64,000 nt of DNA. Source: Pediococcus ethanolidurans. Its GTDB lineage: Bacteria; Bacillota; Bacilli; Lactobacillales; Lactobacillaceae. The stretch lies in assembly GCF_001437405.1 (NCBI RefSeq), contig NZ_JQBY01000004.1:1-64000 (forward strand). Direction: 5' to 3'. Shown here one piece after another: positions 9,571-18,577 of the stretch (position 1 is the stretch's first letter; every line of letters begins with the position of its first letter). The position numbers were made by a program, and so were the translations under genes. Below the pieces are notes generated by a model, which made no database searches, was not told the DNA's origin, and was given only the letters and a program-made list of their open reading frames with translations.

Positions 9571-11082
9571 TCACTTGTTTGCTGGCGTATCCTGCAAATT
9601 CCATGTTACCGTTCCAGAATACTTTTCACCTGCCACCGGTTGCCCTGCAGTAGGTTCAAACGCTAAACCATTTTTACTATCCCATGAGTCCGAAATGTTT
9701 GTTGTCGTATTCGGTGTCGAGACCGCCAATTTTTTGACGGGACTCGCGGCAGAACTTAACGTGTAGTCCGTTCCTTCATTTAGATAATGCAAGCTATTGG
9801 TTAAAACACCGCTAGTAGTTTCACCGGTCATTTGTTTGGCTAAAGAAACTGTCAAACTCCACCCGTTCATCGTCACGCCACTTGGAATCGTCCTAGTATC
9901 TTTCACGGCCAGCGCTTGGCTCCCTGTCCCGATAGTTCCCATATAAACTGGATTACCGGTTGCGGTAGCATCCAAAGCCGTTCCAAAATCGATCTGATCC
10001 GGCGCTATAATACTCAATTGTCCCGTCAGATAAGCAAAACGAAAATTAAAGCTTCGTATACTTCCCTTGTTATCTGAAAAATTCAATCTCATTGAATAAA
10101 CAGAACCAACAGCTGTCGCATACGTGGGAAGTTTGTTGCTTGGAATGGTAAAACTAAACTTATCTTTAACATTTCCGCCCGTTGTTTGAATGGTTCCTAA
10201 TGATTGTGAAACGCCAGCTTGAGGCGGTGCTGGTCCGCTACCAGAAACTTTATTCATAATATAGCTAACCAAAACACTTTCTTTATCTGGATCTTGGACA
10301 TAACCACTTAGCGGTTGTCCATTACTATCTGCGTAGTAGTATAAATAAGTTAGGGCAGTTTGACTCGTCGCTTGATCAACTGAAAATATTGAATTCGCAA
10401 TAGTTCTAGCACTTTTGGTGATTGACTTGCTTTGCGAACTACTATTTGCTTCATCAGCCTTGCTTGTTTGCGAGCTTGTTTCCTTTTGCACTTTCTCACT
10501 TGAATTCACTGACGAACTTTCTTTTGAGGAATCAGTTGAGGTTACCTGTGAAGAGTCTTCTGCTGCACTCGTTTCATTACTACTTGAGCTGCTTGTCTGA
10601 CTTTGGTCACTAGAGGAACTGGTTGAGCTTTCTTGCGATTGAGTTTGTTCACCAACAATCTGTAGAACATTACTAACAAGATTTTGATTTTTATCCAGTA
10701 AACTAACTGAATAGGTACCTGCCGTTTGTGCAATAAATGTTAACTGAAAATTTTCTTTCGTTTGATCAGAAATCAGTAAAATCAAGCGATCATTTTCTTG
10801 ACGGTACTGAAAGTTCTCAGAAGCCGCAGCCTGTTTTAGGGCTGGTTTATCAATTTTTAGCCCAGTAGGAATCACCATCTGAAATTCTTTCGAAACTGCG
10901 TCTGAGTGTTCAAGTTGTGTGGCCTGCACAACAATCTGATCGCCAACATTAACTGTACTTTTACTGGTTTCAAGATTAAAAAGTGGACTATCATCGTCTG
11001 CGTAAGTTCTTTGGTAATTATAAAAACCGGAAATGCCAACTAAAGACACGAATACAACTATCAATTTTAAAAGCCGTTTCAC
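9571..11082 (-). CDS. Large WxL-domain surface protein with Ser-rich linker
   Basis: This protein of about 503 aa has a signal peptide and an N-terminal Ig-like region. A long Ser/Thr/Gln linker follows (roughly residues 150-230). A middle domain leads to a C-terminal WxL domain with the motifs GWSLTVS and TWNLQDTP. It is exported and held on peptidoglycan. The GTG at 11080-11082 (MKRLLKL) sits 8 nt from GAGAGG and is the best start; the ATG two codons earlier is too close to that site. It is the first gene of the surface cluster and carries the adhesin-like part. Confidence 0.92.
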   Translation of the reverse strand: MKRLLKLIVVFVSLVGISGFYNYQRTYADDDSPLFNLETSKSTVNVGDQIVVQATQLEHSDAVSKEFQMVIPTGLKIDKPALKQAAASENFQYRQENDRLILLISDQTKENFQLTFIAQTAGTYSVSLLDKNQNLVSNVLQIVGEQTQSQESSTSSSSDQSQTSSSSSNETSAAEDSSQVTSTDSSKESSSVNSSEKVQKETSSQTSKADEANSSSQSKSITKSARTIANSIFSVDQATSQTALTYLYYYADSNGQPLSGYVQDPDKESVLVSYIMNKVSGSGPAPPQAGVSQSLGTIQTTGGNVKDKFSFTIPSNKLPTYATAVGSVYSMRLNFSDNKGSIRSFNFRFAYLTGQLSIIAPDQIDFGTALDATATGNPVYMGTIGTGSQALAVKDTRTIPSGVTMNGWSLTVSLAKQMTGETTSGVLTNSLHYLNEGTDYTLSSAASPVKKLAVSTPNTTTNISDSWDSKNGLAFEPTAGQPVAGEKYSGTVTWNLQDTPANK

Positions 11083-11240
11083 AATCATCACCTCTCTAAC
11101 TAATCCACTTCCTTTTTACAAGTTAATCATAACAGCTTCTCAGTGGCAGCGATTTCATTTTTTTATAGTTCACTCAAAATTTTTGCAAGAATTCTGATAT
11201 TTTTTAACATTTACTAGGCTAATTAGTACCTACAACTACA

Positions 11241-11281
11241 AAAAAACGCAACCTCTTCTTTGAATCAAGGTTGCGTTTCTC
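11241..11281 (-). terminator. Terminator of the Mga-like regulator gene
   Basis: AAACGCAACCT pairs with AGGTTGCGTTT over a loop, with T/A-rich runs on both sides. It separates the regulator gene from the WxL operon, so that operon needs its own promoter in 11083-11240. Confidence 0.8.
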
Positions 11282-11289
11282 TTTACATT

Positions 11290-12801
11290 CTATTTTCTTT
11301 TTTTAAACATTAATTCATGCACCGGCGTCTTTTCATAAAAATGAGTTTCTACAATTTTTTTAATGGCTTCCAAATCTCGCGTTGTGCCTAAATTAGTTAG
11401 CCAATAGGTATAATCCGTATCATCATAGGGTTCTTCATGATAGTTTGTTAACACCAAGTCATAGGCATTCCCTGGTTGATAATAATTAACACTAACGCGT
11501 AAATCCTTTTTAAACATTTGGCGCACAAGATTGATAATCAACTGGCTTATATAATAATCAAACGTTGTGTCCACACCAATATTAATATCTTGTATTTGTT
11601 GATATCGAAAATCGCGAATCACAAACAACAGCCGGCGTTGAAAATACATCTGATGTTGCTTAACCAAGTCGCTTACTTCATTAGAATCCGAAACGCTCAG
11701 AACACGCATTAATTCTTTAACAACCTGTCGGGCTTGATGTGAAAAAAAGTGATTAATGTAGTAGTTCGCATAAATATCATCCATATTTTCTAAATTACCA
11801 GCAAAACAGAATGGACGGGCACAAATATCAAAAACAAGCTTCATTAATTCAAACGGCCACTGATTATCCTTAATTTTTAGTGTCGTTTGGATCAGATGAT
11901 TCATCTTATCAACCACTTGTGATAAGTGCGTTTTTTGAGAATTGTAAATATCGTAAAACCGTTTGGCAACGTTTGTTTTACTGTTAAACACAGCCATGCT
12001 GACTAGCATCGTACAAAAGGCCTCGGTTTCAAACTGAGCCTTTTCTTTAGAACGCACATGAAAAACTCGCTGAAAGACATTTCTAATATGAAAGTACAAT
12101 TCATTATTCCGATATAATTCTCGAACCGTGTCAGGGATTGTCATATTCAAATTTGGTTGGATGGCTAACCGGTGCTGCGAAATTGTGAGCCATAAGCGAA
12201 CCCGATGGACCGCTTCTGAATGAAAGTAGAAATGTAATTCCGTTTGTAACTCGTTAATAAAATGATCTAAGTTAAAAACCTGTTGCTCCGGAAAATAATT
12301 AATTACTTGAAAAAGATTATAGTAAAAAAAGCAAATTTGTAATTCTCTGCCCACTATATTGCCATTACGAATAGTCAAATTAAACTCTTTTAAAATACCA
12401 TTGAGTTGTTTGATTGTCCGATATAACGAAGCCTCACTCAAGTTCAACTTTTCTTGTAATTCATAATTTGTGAGGCCAACATGATTATAAAAAAGCATCA
12501 CAAGTTGAAATTTAGGTGATGATTTCAAATACCGAAGAAATAACCAATCATCAAGGGCAAAATTTTGGAGCATTTGAAAACTTGCCGTATTCGCTTCAAT
12601 TTTGATTTTGACTTTTTTTTCGTCAATTAGTGGCTGAACATCTGTTTGAAGATCTTCCAGATAGTGTTTCAAGGTGGCCGGTGAAATTTCCAACTGCTTA
12701 GTTAGCGACTGCTTGGTCACCGGGGCTCCATTCAAGTATAAGATTTCTAATATTTTGAATAAATACTGTTGATTTTTTTCTAATAAATCTGTTTTATACA
12801 T
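11290..12801 (-). CDS. Mga-family helix-turn-helix regulator
   Basis: This protein of about 503 aa has the layout of Mga-like virulence and surface-gene regulators. Two N-terminal helix-turn-helix regions lie at about residues 25-65 and 110-150. The second contains LTNYELQEKLNLSEASLYRTI. A long C-terminal part resembles PTS-regulation-type modules. The ATG at 12799-12801 is 9 nt from AAAGGAG; an ATG two codons earlier is only 3 nt away. It sits just upstream of the WxL operon on the same strand, so control of that operon is the natural guess. No operator was identified. Confidence 0.85.
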   Translation of the reverse strand: MYKTDLLEKNQQYLFKILEILYLNGAPVTKQSLTKQLEISPATLKHYLEDLQTDVQPLIDEKKVKIKIEANTASFQMLQNFALDDWLFLRYLKSSPKFQLVMLFYNHVGLTNYELQEKLNLSEASLYRTIKQLNGILKEFNLTIRNGNIVGRELQICFFYYNLFQVINYFPEQQVFNLDHFINELQTELHFYFHSEAVHRVRLWLTISQHRLAIQPNLNMTIPDTVRELYRNNELYFHIRNVFQRVFHVRSKEKAQFETEAFCTMLVSMAVFNSKTNVAKRFYDIYNSQKTHLSQVVDKMNHLIQTTLKIKDNQWPFELMKLVFDICARPFCFAGNLENMDDIYANYYINHFFSHQARQVVKELMRVLSVSDSNEVSDLVKQHQMYFQRRLLFVIRDFRYQQIQDINIGVDTTFDYYISQLIINLVRQMFKKDLRVSVNYYQPGNAYDLVLTNYHEEPYDDTDYTYWLTNLGTTRDLEAIKKIVETHFYEKTPVHELMFKKRK

Positions 12802-12853
12802 GAACATTGGCTCCTTTATCTTTATCTATCTACTTCACTTTATCATATTAATC

Positions 12854-12867
12854 GTGAAACGCTTACA
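12854..12867 (-). promoter_or_regulatory. Candidate cre (CcpA) site
   Basis: On the minus strand it reads TGTAAGCGTTTCAC, one base from a good catabolite-responsive element. It lies about 55 nt before the Mga-like regulator start. The assignment rests on a consensus match only. Confidence 0.4.
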
Positions 12868-12892
12868 ACAAATTTTAATTTACCTTGCTTCT

Positions 12893-12946
12893 ATAAAAAA
12901 ACGCCGTGGTACAATTGGTTTTCAATTGTGTCATGACGTTTAAACT
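12893..12946 (-). terminator. Terminator of the lipoprotein gene
   Basis: An imperfect stem built around ACAATTG/CAATTGT and ACG/CGT is followed by a T7 run on the minus strand. It directly follows the lipoprotein stop codon. Confidence 0.65.
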
Positions 12947-12963
12947 GCGATTTACGATTTTGG

Positions 12964-13884
12964 TTATTTTTCGTATTTTCCAGTAATTGTATTTAATTTT
13001 GTATAACTACCTGTTTGTGTATTGTACCGATAAATTCCGGTCAAACTACCCACAGTATTTGAAGAATTATTTTGTCGAACTTCAACCTGATAGTAATTAG
13101 TCCCTAATTGCGTTACGCCAAACGAAAGACCACTTTGATTGGTAATGCCTACCGTCCCAGTAAACGAAGTAATAACTTGATCAGTCTGTTCATCGGTTAA
13201 CCCCCCAGTAGTTTGAGATGTTGTCGAACTACTTGTTGAACTAGAACTTGAGTTAGAACTTTGGGCTGTAGTTGTACTACTGCTGGCTGCATTTATTTGA
13301 CTAGTTAGACTTTTACCTTGATTTTGGAGATTTTTGATTCCTCTAACAGATGATGGTAAAGCATTTAATTTTGCCAAATCAGCCTTAGCCGTTTCATAAT
13401 AACCATTTGACACAGCGTCATAAGCATTTTGATACCATCGGTTGGCTTCTTTTAATTGAGCCGCTTTGGTACTCAAATCTTTGGCCTGCGAAGTCAACGC
13501 ATCACCATTAGTTTGTTCCGAAGTCATCTTTGCCAAACTTTCATTAGCAGAGCTGGTATCCCCATCATTCAAAGCATCTTTTGCATCCAGATAGTTTTGA
13601 ACATTCGCAAGTAGTTTGCTTACCTTATCGTTACTACTATCTAATTCTTGTGCCTTTTTTAAGGTTGTTAACGCACTCGTTGTTTGTCCATTTTCAATTT
13701 GTTTTTGTGCTTTTTTTAAAAGAGTTGCGGCCCTTTTTTGGTCAGATTGCTCCGAACTAGAAGTGCTGGAAGAACCACTTGTTGCACCACTTTGACTACT
13801 ATTACGACATGCTGCAAGAGAAAACAGCATTGCAATGGCAATCACACCAGTTAAACTCCTTTTAATATTTAATTGTAAGGTCAT
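12964..13884 (-). CDS. Lipoprotein with helical repeats and Ser-rich linker
   Basis: This 306-aa protein has a lipoprotein signal peptide ending in the lipobox SLAAC (Cys at about residue 26), then a Ser/Thr-rich stretch. A helical region (about residues 50-185) resembles TPR repeats, with blocks such as ALTTLKKAQELD. A second Ser/Thr linker leads to a compact C-terminal domain (about 235-306). The ATG follows AAGGAGG with 8 nt spacing. The protein is membrane-anchored outside the cell. I do not recognise a specific family for the C-terminal domain, so no function is assigned. Confidence 0.82.
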   Translation of the reverse strand: MTLQLNIKRSLTGVIAIAMLFSLAACRNSSQSGATSGSSSTSSSEQSDQKRAATLLKKAQKQIENGQTTSALTTLKKAQELDSSNDKVSKLLANVQNYLDAKDALNDGDTSSANESLAKMTSEQTNGDALTSQAKDLSTKAAQLKEANRWYQNAYDAVSNGYYETAKADLAKLNALPSSVRGIKNLQNQGKSLTSQINAASSSTTTAQSSNSSSSSTSSSTTSQTTGGLTDEQTDQVITSFTGTVGITNQSGLSFGVTQLGTNYYQVEVRQNNSSNTVGSLTGIYRYNTQTGSYTKLNTITGKYEK

Positions 13885-13932
13885 GATTTTCTCCTCCTTG
13901 GAGATATTATACCATGTTACCCACAGATTTAA

Positions 13933-14952
13933 TTAATAAATGAATAACCCATAGATTAAGTAAACCACGGTAATACCTCCCAAAATAATTGCGTTAATCC
14001 ATTTAAACATCATGAACAATGCTAGGTACTCTCGAAAGGCAGCAAACGGCAGATAATTCATTGAAGTCGAGGCACTCACCCCAGACATTGTAGTATTTAA
14101 TCTTTTTGCAATGACGCCAGCACGAAATACATGAAAACTATTGGTTACAAAAATGGCTCGATGAAATATTTTAATTTTAGTCATGATAATTTCTGAAAAG
14201 CGTAAGTTTTCATAAGTAGAAGTTGATGTGCTTTCCTGAATAATTTGTGTACTGGCAATTCCTTTTTTCTCCAAATAATTCCTCATGGCCTGACTTTCTG
14301 GCATGATTTCATCGGCGCCTTGACCACCTGACACAACAAATTGTGGATGGGCACCACGTTTTAGTTGTTGTTGATAAATCGCGATTCCCTTATCAAGCCG
14401 TCGTTGTAAAATCTTTGAAACAGTCCCATCAGCGAGTAAACCGGCCCCTAAAATCACAATAAAATCAACTGAATACAGAATTGGTAATTCATCGAGTAAA
14501 GAAGCCAAGCCATAAGAAAGAAAGCCAATCATAAAATAACCAATCCATATAAAAAGGAGCCCAAGGATCAGCCAAATAAATTGACTATGAAAAAGAAGTG
14601 AATTGAGTAATGTTAATAATAGCATACCCCAAATTATAAAACCCACCATCTCAAGGAGAACATAACCAGGATTTGACCCTGCATGTCGAATCAGTCGGTG
14701 ACTATAAAGTACACAAGCCAGTGCAAAGAGGGCTAAAGCAACGGGAATGATTCCAGTAAGTGCTAAGCTCACAACCAGCAATAGTGCTTGCATCCAAGGA
14801 GCTTGCGTAATTTCAAGCCATTGCCAAACAGCCACAACAAAACAAAGGAGACCGGCAATTAAAAAATACCCATTTAAAAACCGTCGACGATCAGTTAACC
14901 ATAAGGTGATAAAAACAGCTAAACAAATACTTCCCCAATAACTAAAGTCCAT
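13933..14952 (-). CDS. YdcF/DUF218 membrane protein
   Basis: This 339-aa protein has five or so N-terminal transmembrane segments (residues 1-160), a DUF218 domain (about 163-315) and a final hydrophobic segment. The DUF218 core is visible in VDFIVILGAGL, SGGQGADE, ESTSTSTYENLRFS and VTNSFHVFRA. DUF218 proteins such as SanA and YdcF are linked to envelope integrity, but their chemistry is unclear. The long membrane part is typical of the lactobacillar form. It lies just upstream of the lipoprotein gene on the same strand, and the two may be co-transcribed. Confidence 0.88.
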   Translation of the reverse strand: MDFSYWGSICLAVFITLWLTDRRRFLNGYFLIAGLLCFVVAVWQWLEITQAPWMQALLLVVSLALTGIIPVALALFALACVLYSHRLIRHAGSNPGYVLLEMVGFIIWGMLLLTLLNSLLFHSQFIWLILGLLFIWIGYFMIGFLSYGLASLLDELPILYSVDFIVILGAGLLADGTVSKILQRRLDKGIAIYQQQLKRGAHPQFVVSGGQGADEIMPESQAMRNYLEKKGIASTQIIQESTSTSTYENLRFSEIIMTKIKIFHRAIFVTNSFHVFRAGVIAKRLNTTMSGVSASTSMNYLPFAAFREYLALFMMFKWINAIILGGITVVYLIYGLFIY

Positions 14953-15092
14953 CTTTAATCACTTCCCTCTATAGTAATATTTTAAAACGCTTGCACTATT
15001 TTTCAAAATTTAATGACATATATTTTATAGTACTTTCTCTCATACATCAAAAAAAAATCAAAATCAAGACTTTCATTTATTTTATTTCGAGA

Positions 15093-15149
15093 TACAATAT
15101 ATAGTGTTATCTGATTTTGAGATCAGAACATATTGTGTACGGCCGTACA
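15093..15149 (+). promoter_or_regulatory. Palindromic leader/operator region of pnuC
   Basis: Two nested inverted repeats lie 30-85 nt before the pnuC start: ACAATAT (15094-15100) with ATATTGT (15130-15136), and inside it TCTGAT (15110-15115) with ATCAGA (15122-15127). A perfect 14-bp palindrome, TGTACGGCCGTACA, follows at 15136-15149. A TACAAT box at 15093-15098 could be the -10 element. The structure suggests control by an operator or an RNA switch. NAD-related riboswitches are known for pnuC genes, but I could not match a consensus. Confidence 0.4.
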
Positions 15150-15178
15150 TATAGAAATTAAGTTAGGGAGAGGATCAA

Positions 15179-15946
15179 ATGTCTAATTACTTACATTTTT
15201 TGGCACATCAATTAAAGGGATGGCCACAACAAAACTACTATTTATTCTTTTTCAGTTTGGGTTGTCAGATCATGACCTTAGTCAATTCACCGATTACAGC
15301 TTTAACAATCACAACTTTTATTGGAACCACTTTAGGCGTTTTATGTATTTTAGCAATTAATGCAGCAAAATCGGTTAATGGTTGGTTAGGTCTCTTATCT
15401 GCCCTTTGTTTTATTATTACCGGATTTGCGGCTAAAAACTACTTAAGTATGGCTGAACAACTTGCTTACGTCGTTACACTTGATTTACCAGTTCTAATGA
15501 GTGCCAACTGGAATGTCAACATGGTTTCCAAGATCCGTAAATTTACTGGTAAAACTTGGTTTGTTGCACTAGCTTCAACAGTAATTGTTTACTTTATTTC
15601 TGGTTACTTAATTGGTACATTCACAAATGATCCTCGCCCTTGGGTTGATGCTATTAGTTTTTCAATTAGTTTGACTGCCGGTGTTATTTGTTTCTTACGT
15701 TTCAACAACCAATATTTCTGGTGGGTTGCTTCCGGAATTGCTCAAATGGTTCTTTGGTTCATTTCATTCCGTCAGGGTTCCGCAACCTTAGCTATGTTCG
15801 TGAATAGCTCAATTTATCTAATTAATGATGTTTTAGCATTCACCACTTCTCCATGGTACAACAAAAAAGAACGTGCTCGTCTTATTAAAGAAGAAAATGG
15901 TTATTCCGAAAAAGAAGAAACCGTTGGCGACGTTACACACGCTTAA
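15179..15946 (+). CDS. pnuC: PnuC-type nicotinamide riboside transporter
   Basis: This is a 255-aa membrane protein with about seven transmembrane segments and a charged C-terminal tail. Length, topology and the tryptophan/asparagine-rich motif NNQYFWWVASGIAQ fit the PnuC family. PnuC takes up nicotinamide riboside for NAD synthesis by facilitated diffusion. Translation starts from AGGGAGAGG. It is a single-gene unit with its own terminator and a structured upstream region that may sense NAD status. Confidence 0.88.
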   Translation: MSNYLHFLAHQLKGWPQQNYYLFFFSLGCQIMTLVNSPITALTITTFIGTTLGVLCILAINAAKSVNGWLGLLSALCFIITGFAAKNYLSMAEQLAYVVTLDLPVLMSANWNVNMVSKIRKFTGKTWFVALASTVIVYFISGYLIGTFTNDPRPWVDAISFSISLTAGVICFLRFNNQYFWWVASGIAQMVLWFISFRQGSATLAMFVNSSIYLINDVLAFTTSPWYNKKERARLIKEENGYSEKEETVGDVTHA

Positions 15947-15957
15947 AATTATACAAC

Positions 15958-15997
15958 AAAACGACGTACTCCAATTTGCGAGTACGCCGTTTTTGTC
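15958..15997 (+). terminator. pnuC terminator
   Basis: A stem of AACG and CGTACTC with GAGTACG and CGTT, with one internal mismatch, is followed by a T5 run just after the pnuC stop. Confidence 0.85.
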
Positions 15998-16043
15998 TGC
16001 CTACACCTAAGAAAACGGAGTAAAAATCACTAGTCAATGATGC

Positions 16044-16298
16044 TTACATTCTTTTTCTCATTCCAAAAATTCCTGATACGATCAGTACAACCACGATTGC
16101 CCCAATGATTGAAGGAATTAAAGCCATTCCAGCCAATTGAGGCCCCCATGTGCCTAATAGTGATTGTCCTATCCACGCACCAACTAATCCGCCGACAATA
16201 TTACCAATCCACCCAGCTGGCAGATCTCTACTTGTAATCGCACCAGCAAGTGCTCCGATAATTCCACCAATAATTAAAGCCCATAACCATCCAAGCAT
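16044..16298 (-). CDS. GlsB/YeaQ/YmgE-family stress membrane protein
   Basis: This 84-aa protein consists of three hydrophobic, glycine-rich segments (about residues 3-20, 28-48 and 56-78) and ends in RKRM. It fits the GlsB/YeaQ/YmgE (transglycosylase-associated) family, small integral membrane proteins often induced by envelope or general stress. The ATG is 8-9 nt from AAAGGAG. That ribosome binding site forms the end of a 96-bp leader repeat related to the one in front of the WxL gene at 8712. Confidence 0.9.
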   Translation of the reverse strand: MLGWLWALIIGGIIGALAGAITSRDLPAGWIGNIVGGLVGAWIGQSLLGTWGPQLAGMALIPSIIGAIVVVLIVSGIFGMRKRM

Positions 16299-16307
16299 CG
16301 TGCATCA

Positions 16308-16450
16308 CTCCTTTTGTAATTAATGACTATTTTGCTACCGCAAAATCTCATCTGCAAAAGGATGTCCATTCGACCTACTCCGAACACCGGTTAGTCGAAA
16401 TGGCTCCTTTTGTAATTAATGACTATTTTGCTATCACAAAATTTCATTTC
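16308..16450 (-). repeat. 96-bp leader repeat (1.5 copies), same family as 8721-9248
   Basis: CTCCTTTTGTAATTAATGAC begins at 16308 and again at 16404, a 96-bp period; the second copy fades after about 45 bp. The order of elements matches the WxL leader. On the minus strand a CTAACCG...CGGAGTAG stem comes first, then GGACATCC, then a hairpin ATTTTGCGGTAGCAAAAT, then AAAAGGAG. Stem bases differ from the WxL units in paired fashion (GC here, TT/AA there). Confidence 0.88.
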
Positions 16451-16624
16451 CAAACTAGCGATTGCTCAGCTTCCGTCATAAACAGTTCTTCAAAAATACA
16501 AGATCTGTTTACACAGTCAGAATAGCAAAAATTAAGGGCTTCAGGCAATATTATTGCTTATCATTACAATTGATATATTCTTATCGCCAAAAGAAGCTAT
16601 TAAACCTTACTTTTTAAATCTAAA
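16451..16624. other. Intergenic stretch with no clear feature
   Basis: This A/T-rich gap lies between the GlsB leader repeat and the aldo-keto reductase gene. It should hold the GlsB promoter and the reductase terminator, but I see no convincing hairpin or promoter boxes. Confidence 0.5.
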
Positions 16625-17491
16625 TTATGATTTCAACGCATTAATTGCTGCAACATCTTCATCTGTTAAGTTAACGTTCGTAGCAGCCACATTTTGTTCC
16701 AAATGATCTAAATTAGAAGTGCCTGGAATTGGTAATATAACTGGTGAGCGTTTCAATAACCAAGCTAACGCAATCTGTGAAGGACTAGCTTGATGCTTTT
16801 TTGCTAATCCATCTAAAACAGATCCTGGCTTAGCAAGTGCTCCCGTTGCTAATGGGAACCAAGGCACAAAAATAATTTGATGTGCTTCGCAATAAGACAG
16901 GACATCTTCATCTTTTCGATTTGTGACATTATACAAGTTTTGGACCGCTTCAATTTTGGCATACTTACTTGCTTCTTTAATTTGTGCTACTGAAACTTGA
17001 CTCAGTCCAATATGACTAATTTTTCCTTCTTGTTGCATTTTAGCAAGTTCGCCAACTTGATCAGCTACTGAAACTTTTGGATCGATTCGATGAAGAAACA
17101 GTAAATCAATTTTATCAACACCTAAAGTACGCAAATTCATCTCTACTTCTTGGCGTAAATATTCTGGACGGCCTACCGGAATCCACTTATCCGGGCCTTG
17201 TCGTGTAAAGCCCACTTTAGTAGAAATAAACACATTTTTATATTTATCTTTATATGGCGCAAATGCATCCCGAATTAATAAATTGGCTGTAAATGGTCCA
17301 TAAGCATCGGCTGTATCAATAAAATTAACCCCCAATTCAACAGCACGACGTAATACGGCCACTGCATTTTTAGAATCTCTTGAAGGTCCCCAAACTCCCT
17401 TTCCAGGCAGTTGCATTGCTCCGTAGCCTAATCGATTAAACGTTTTATCACCCAAGGTTAATGTTCCAGCGTTCTTAGCATTAATTTCCAT
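16625..17491 (-). CDS. Aldo/keto reductase
   Basis: This is a 288-aa NADPH-dependent oxidoreductase with the AKR barrel. Visible family elements are the catalytic Asp/Tyr motif FIDTADAYG (about residues 57-65), the Lys in STKVGF, the His in LFLHRIDP, and the C-terminal cofactor loop PIPGTSNLDHLEQN. Such enzymes reduce aldehydes and ketones; the physiological substrate is unknown. A second, different aldo/keto reductase is divergent from it across a 146-bp gap, so the pair may share a control region. Confidence 0.92.
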   Translation of the reverse strand: MEINAKNAGTLTLGDKTFNRLGYGAMQLPGKGVWGPSRDSKNAVAVLRRAVELGVNFIDTADAYGPFTANLLIRDAFAPYKDKYKNVFISTKVGFTRQGPDKWIPVGRPEYLRQEVEMNLRTLGVDKIDLLFLHRIDPKVSVADQVGELAKMQQEGKISHIGLSQVSVAQIKEASKYAKIEAVQNLYNVTNRKDEDVLSYCEAHQIIFVPWFPLATGALAKPGSVLDGLAKKHQASPSQIALAWLLKRSPVILPIPGTSNLDHLEQNVAATNVNLTDEDVAAINALKS

Positions 17492-17637
17492 AATTCTGTC
17501 ACCTATCCTTCTTTAAACTAAAGCGTTAATTTTTGCATGAAAACCAAATTTAGCTTATCCTAAATCTGTAGAACGTTTTCATTGTTTAACCGTTTCAGGA
17601 CAATGTCAACTATTTTAAATTCTAGGAGATGTCATTA

Positions 17638-18480
17638 ATGAGTCATCAAAATCCACAAATTAAATTAAATGATGGTGCTGTTTTTCCACAGGTTGGTTTT
17701 GGCACTTATAAATTGAATGGGGCATCTGGCGTAAGTGTAATTCGTAGTGCCATTGATAATGGTTATCGTGCCCTAGACTCCGCATACAATTACGAAAACC
17801 ACGGAGCGCTTGGAGAAGCAATTCGGCAAAGTGACATTCCTCGTTCTCAGATTATGATTACATCTAAGCTACCAGGTCGTCATCATCAATATGAAGAGGC
17901 GCTAACCAACATTCAGGAGTCACTCTATCAAACTGGGCTTAAATATTTTGATCTTTATCTGATCCACTGGCCAAATCCAAAGGAAGATCACTATGTTGAA
18001 GCATGGAAGGCCTTAATTGATGCACAAAAATGGGGCTTAGTTCGTTCAATTGGTGTTTCTAATTTCTTACCTGAACATATTGATCGCTTAATTGATGAAA
18101 CCGGCGTAACACCTGCTGTTAATCAAATTGAATTGCATCCCTACTTCTCTCAAGCACCCCAACGGGCTTATGATGCTGATCACCATATTGCAACTGAAGC
18201 ATGGAGTCCGCTTGGTCGTGCCAGTTCCGTTTTACAGGATCCAACCATTAAAAAAATTGCCGATGCACACAAAAAATCGGTTGGTCAAACAATTTTGCGC
18301 TGGGAAACACAGTTGGGCATTATGCCAATTCCTAAATCAAGTTCGACCATCCGTCAACGCGAAAACCTCCACATTTTTGATTTTGAATTGACTCCAGAAG
18401 AAATGAAAATGATCACGGACTTAGATCGCCCAGATGGCCGTGTCAAAAATCAGGATCCTGCGGTTTATGAAGAATTTTAA
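17638..18480 (+). CDS. Aldo/keto reductase (diketogluconate-reductase-like)
   Basis: This is a 280-aa AKR-family enzyme, closest in style to 2,5-diketo-D-gluconate reductases and glyoxal reductases. The catalytic set is visible: Asp and Tyr in ALDSAYNYENH, Lys in TSKLPGR, His in LIHWPNP, and the NADP-binding PIPKSSSTIRQREN near the end. I use the ATG at 17638, 9 nt after AGGAG, because the ATG at 17629 abuts that site. It is divergent from the other reductase and ends at a good terminator. Confidence 0.92.
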   Translation: MSHQNPQIKLNDGAVFPQVGFGTYKLNGASGVSVIRSAIDNGYRALDSAYNYENHGALGEAIRQSDIPRSQIMITSKLPGRHHQYEEALTNIQESLYQTGLKYFDLYLIHWPNPKEDHYVEAWKALIDAQKWGLVRSIGVSNFLPEHIDRLIDETGVTPAVNQIELHPYFSQAPQRAYDADHHIATEAWSPLGRASSVLQDPTIKKIADAHKKSVGQTILRWETQLGIMPIPKSSSTIRQRENLHIFDFELTPEEMKMITDLDRPDGRVKNQDPAVYEEF

Positions 18481-18518
18481 CTTAAACAAAATTAGAAACT
18501 TTTTAAAATTGACGACAA

Positions 18519-18553
18519 AAAAACTGAGATTATTACTTTCTCAGTTTTTTATT
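18519..18553 (+). terminator. Terminator between convergent genes
   Basis: AAAAACTGAGA pairs with TCTCAGTTTTTT over an 8-9 nt loop. The plus-strand T run serves the reductase gene, and the A run allows use by the convergent permease gene. Confidence 0.8.
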
Positions 18554-18577
18554 TACCAAAAATACAATATTTCTCAA

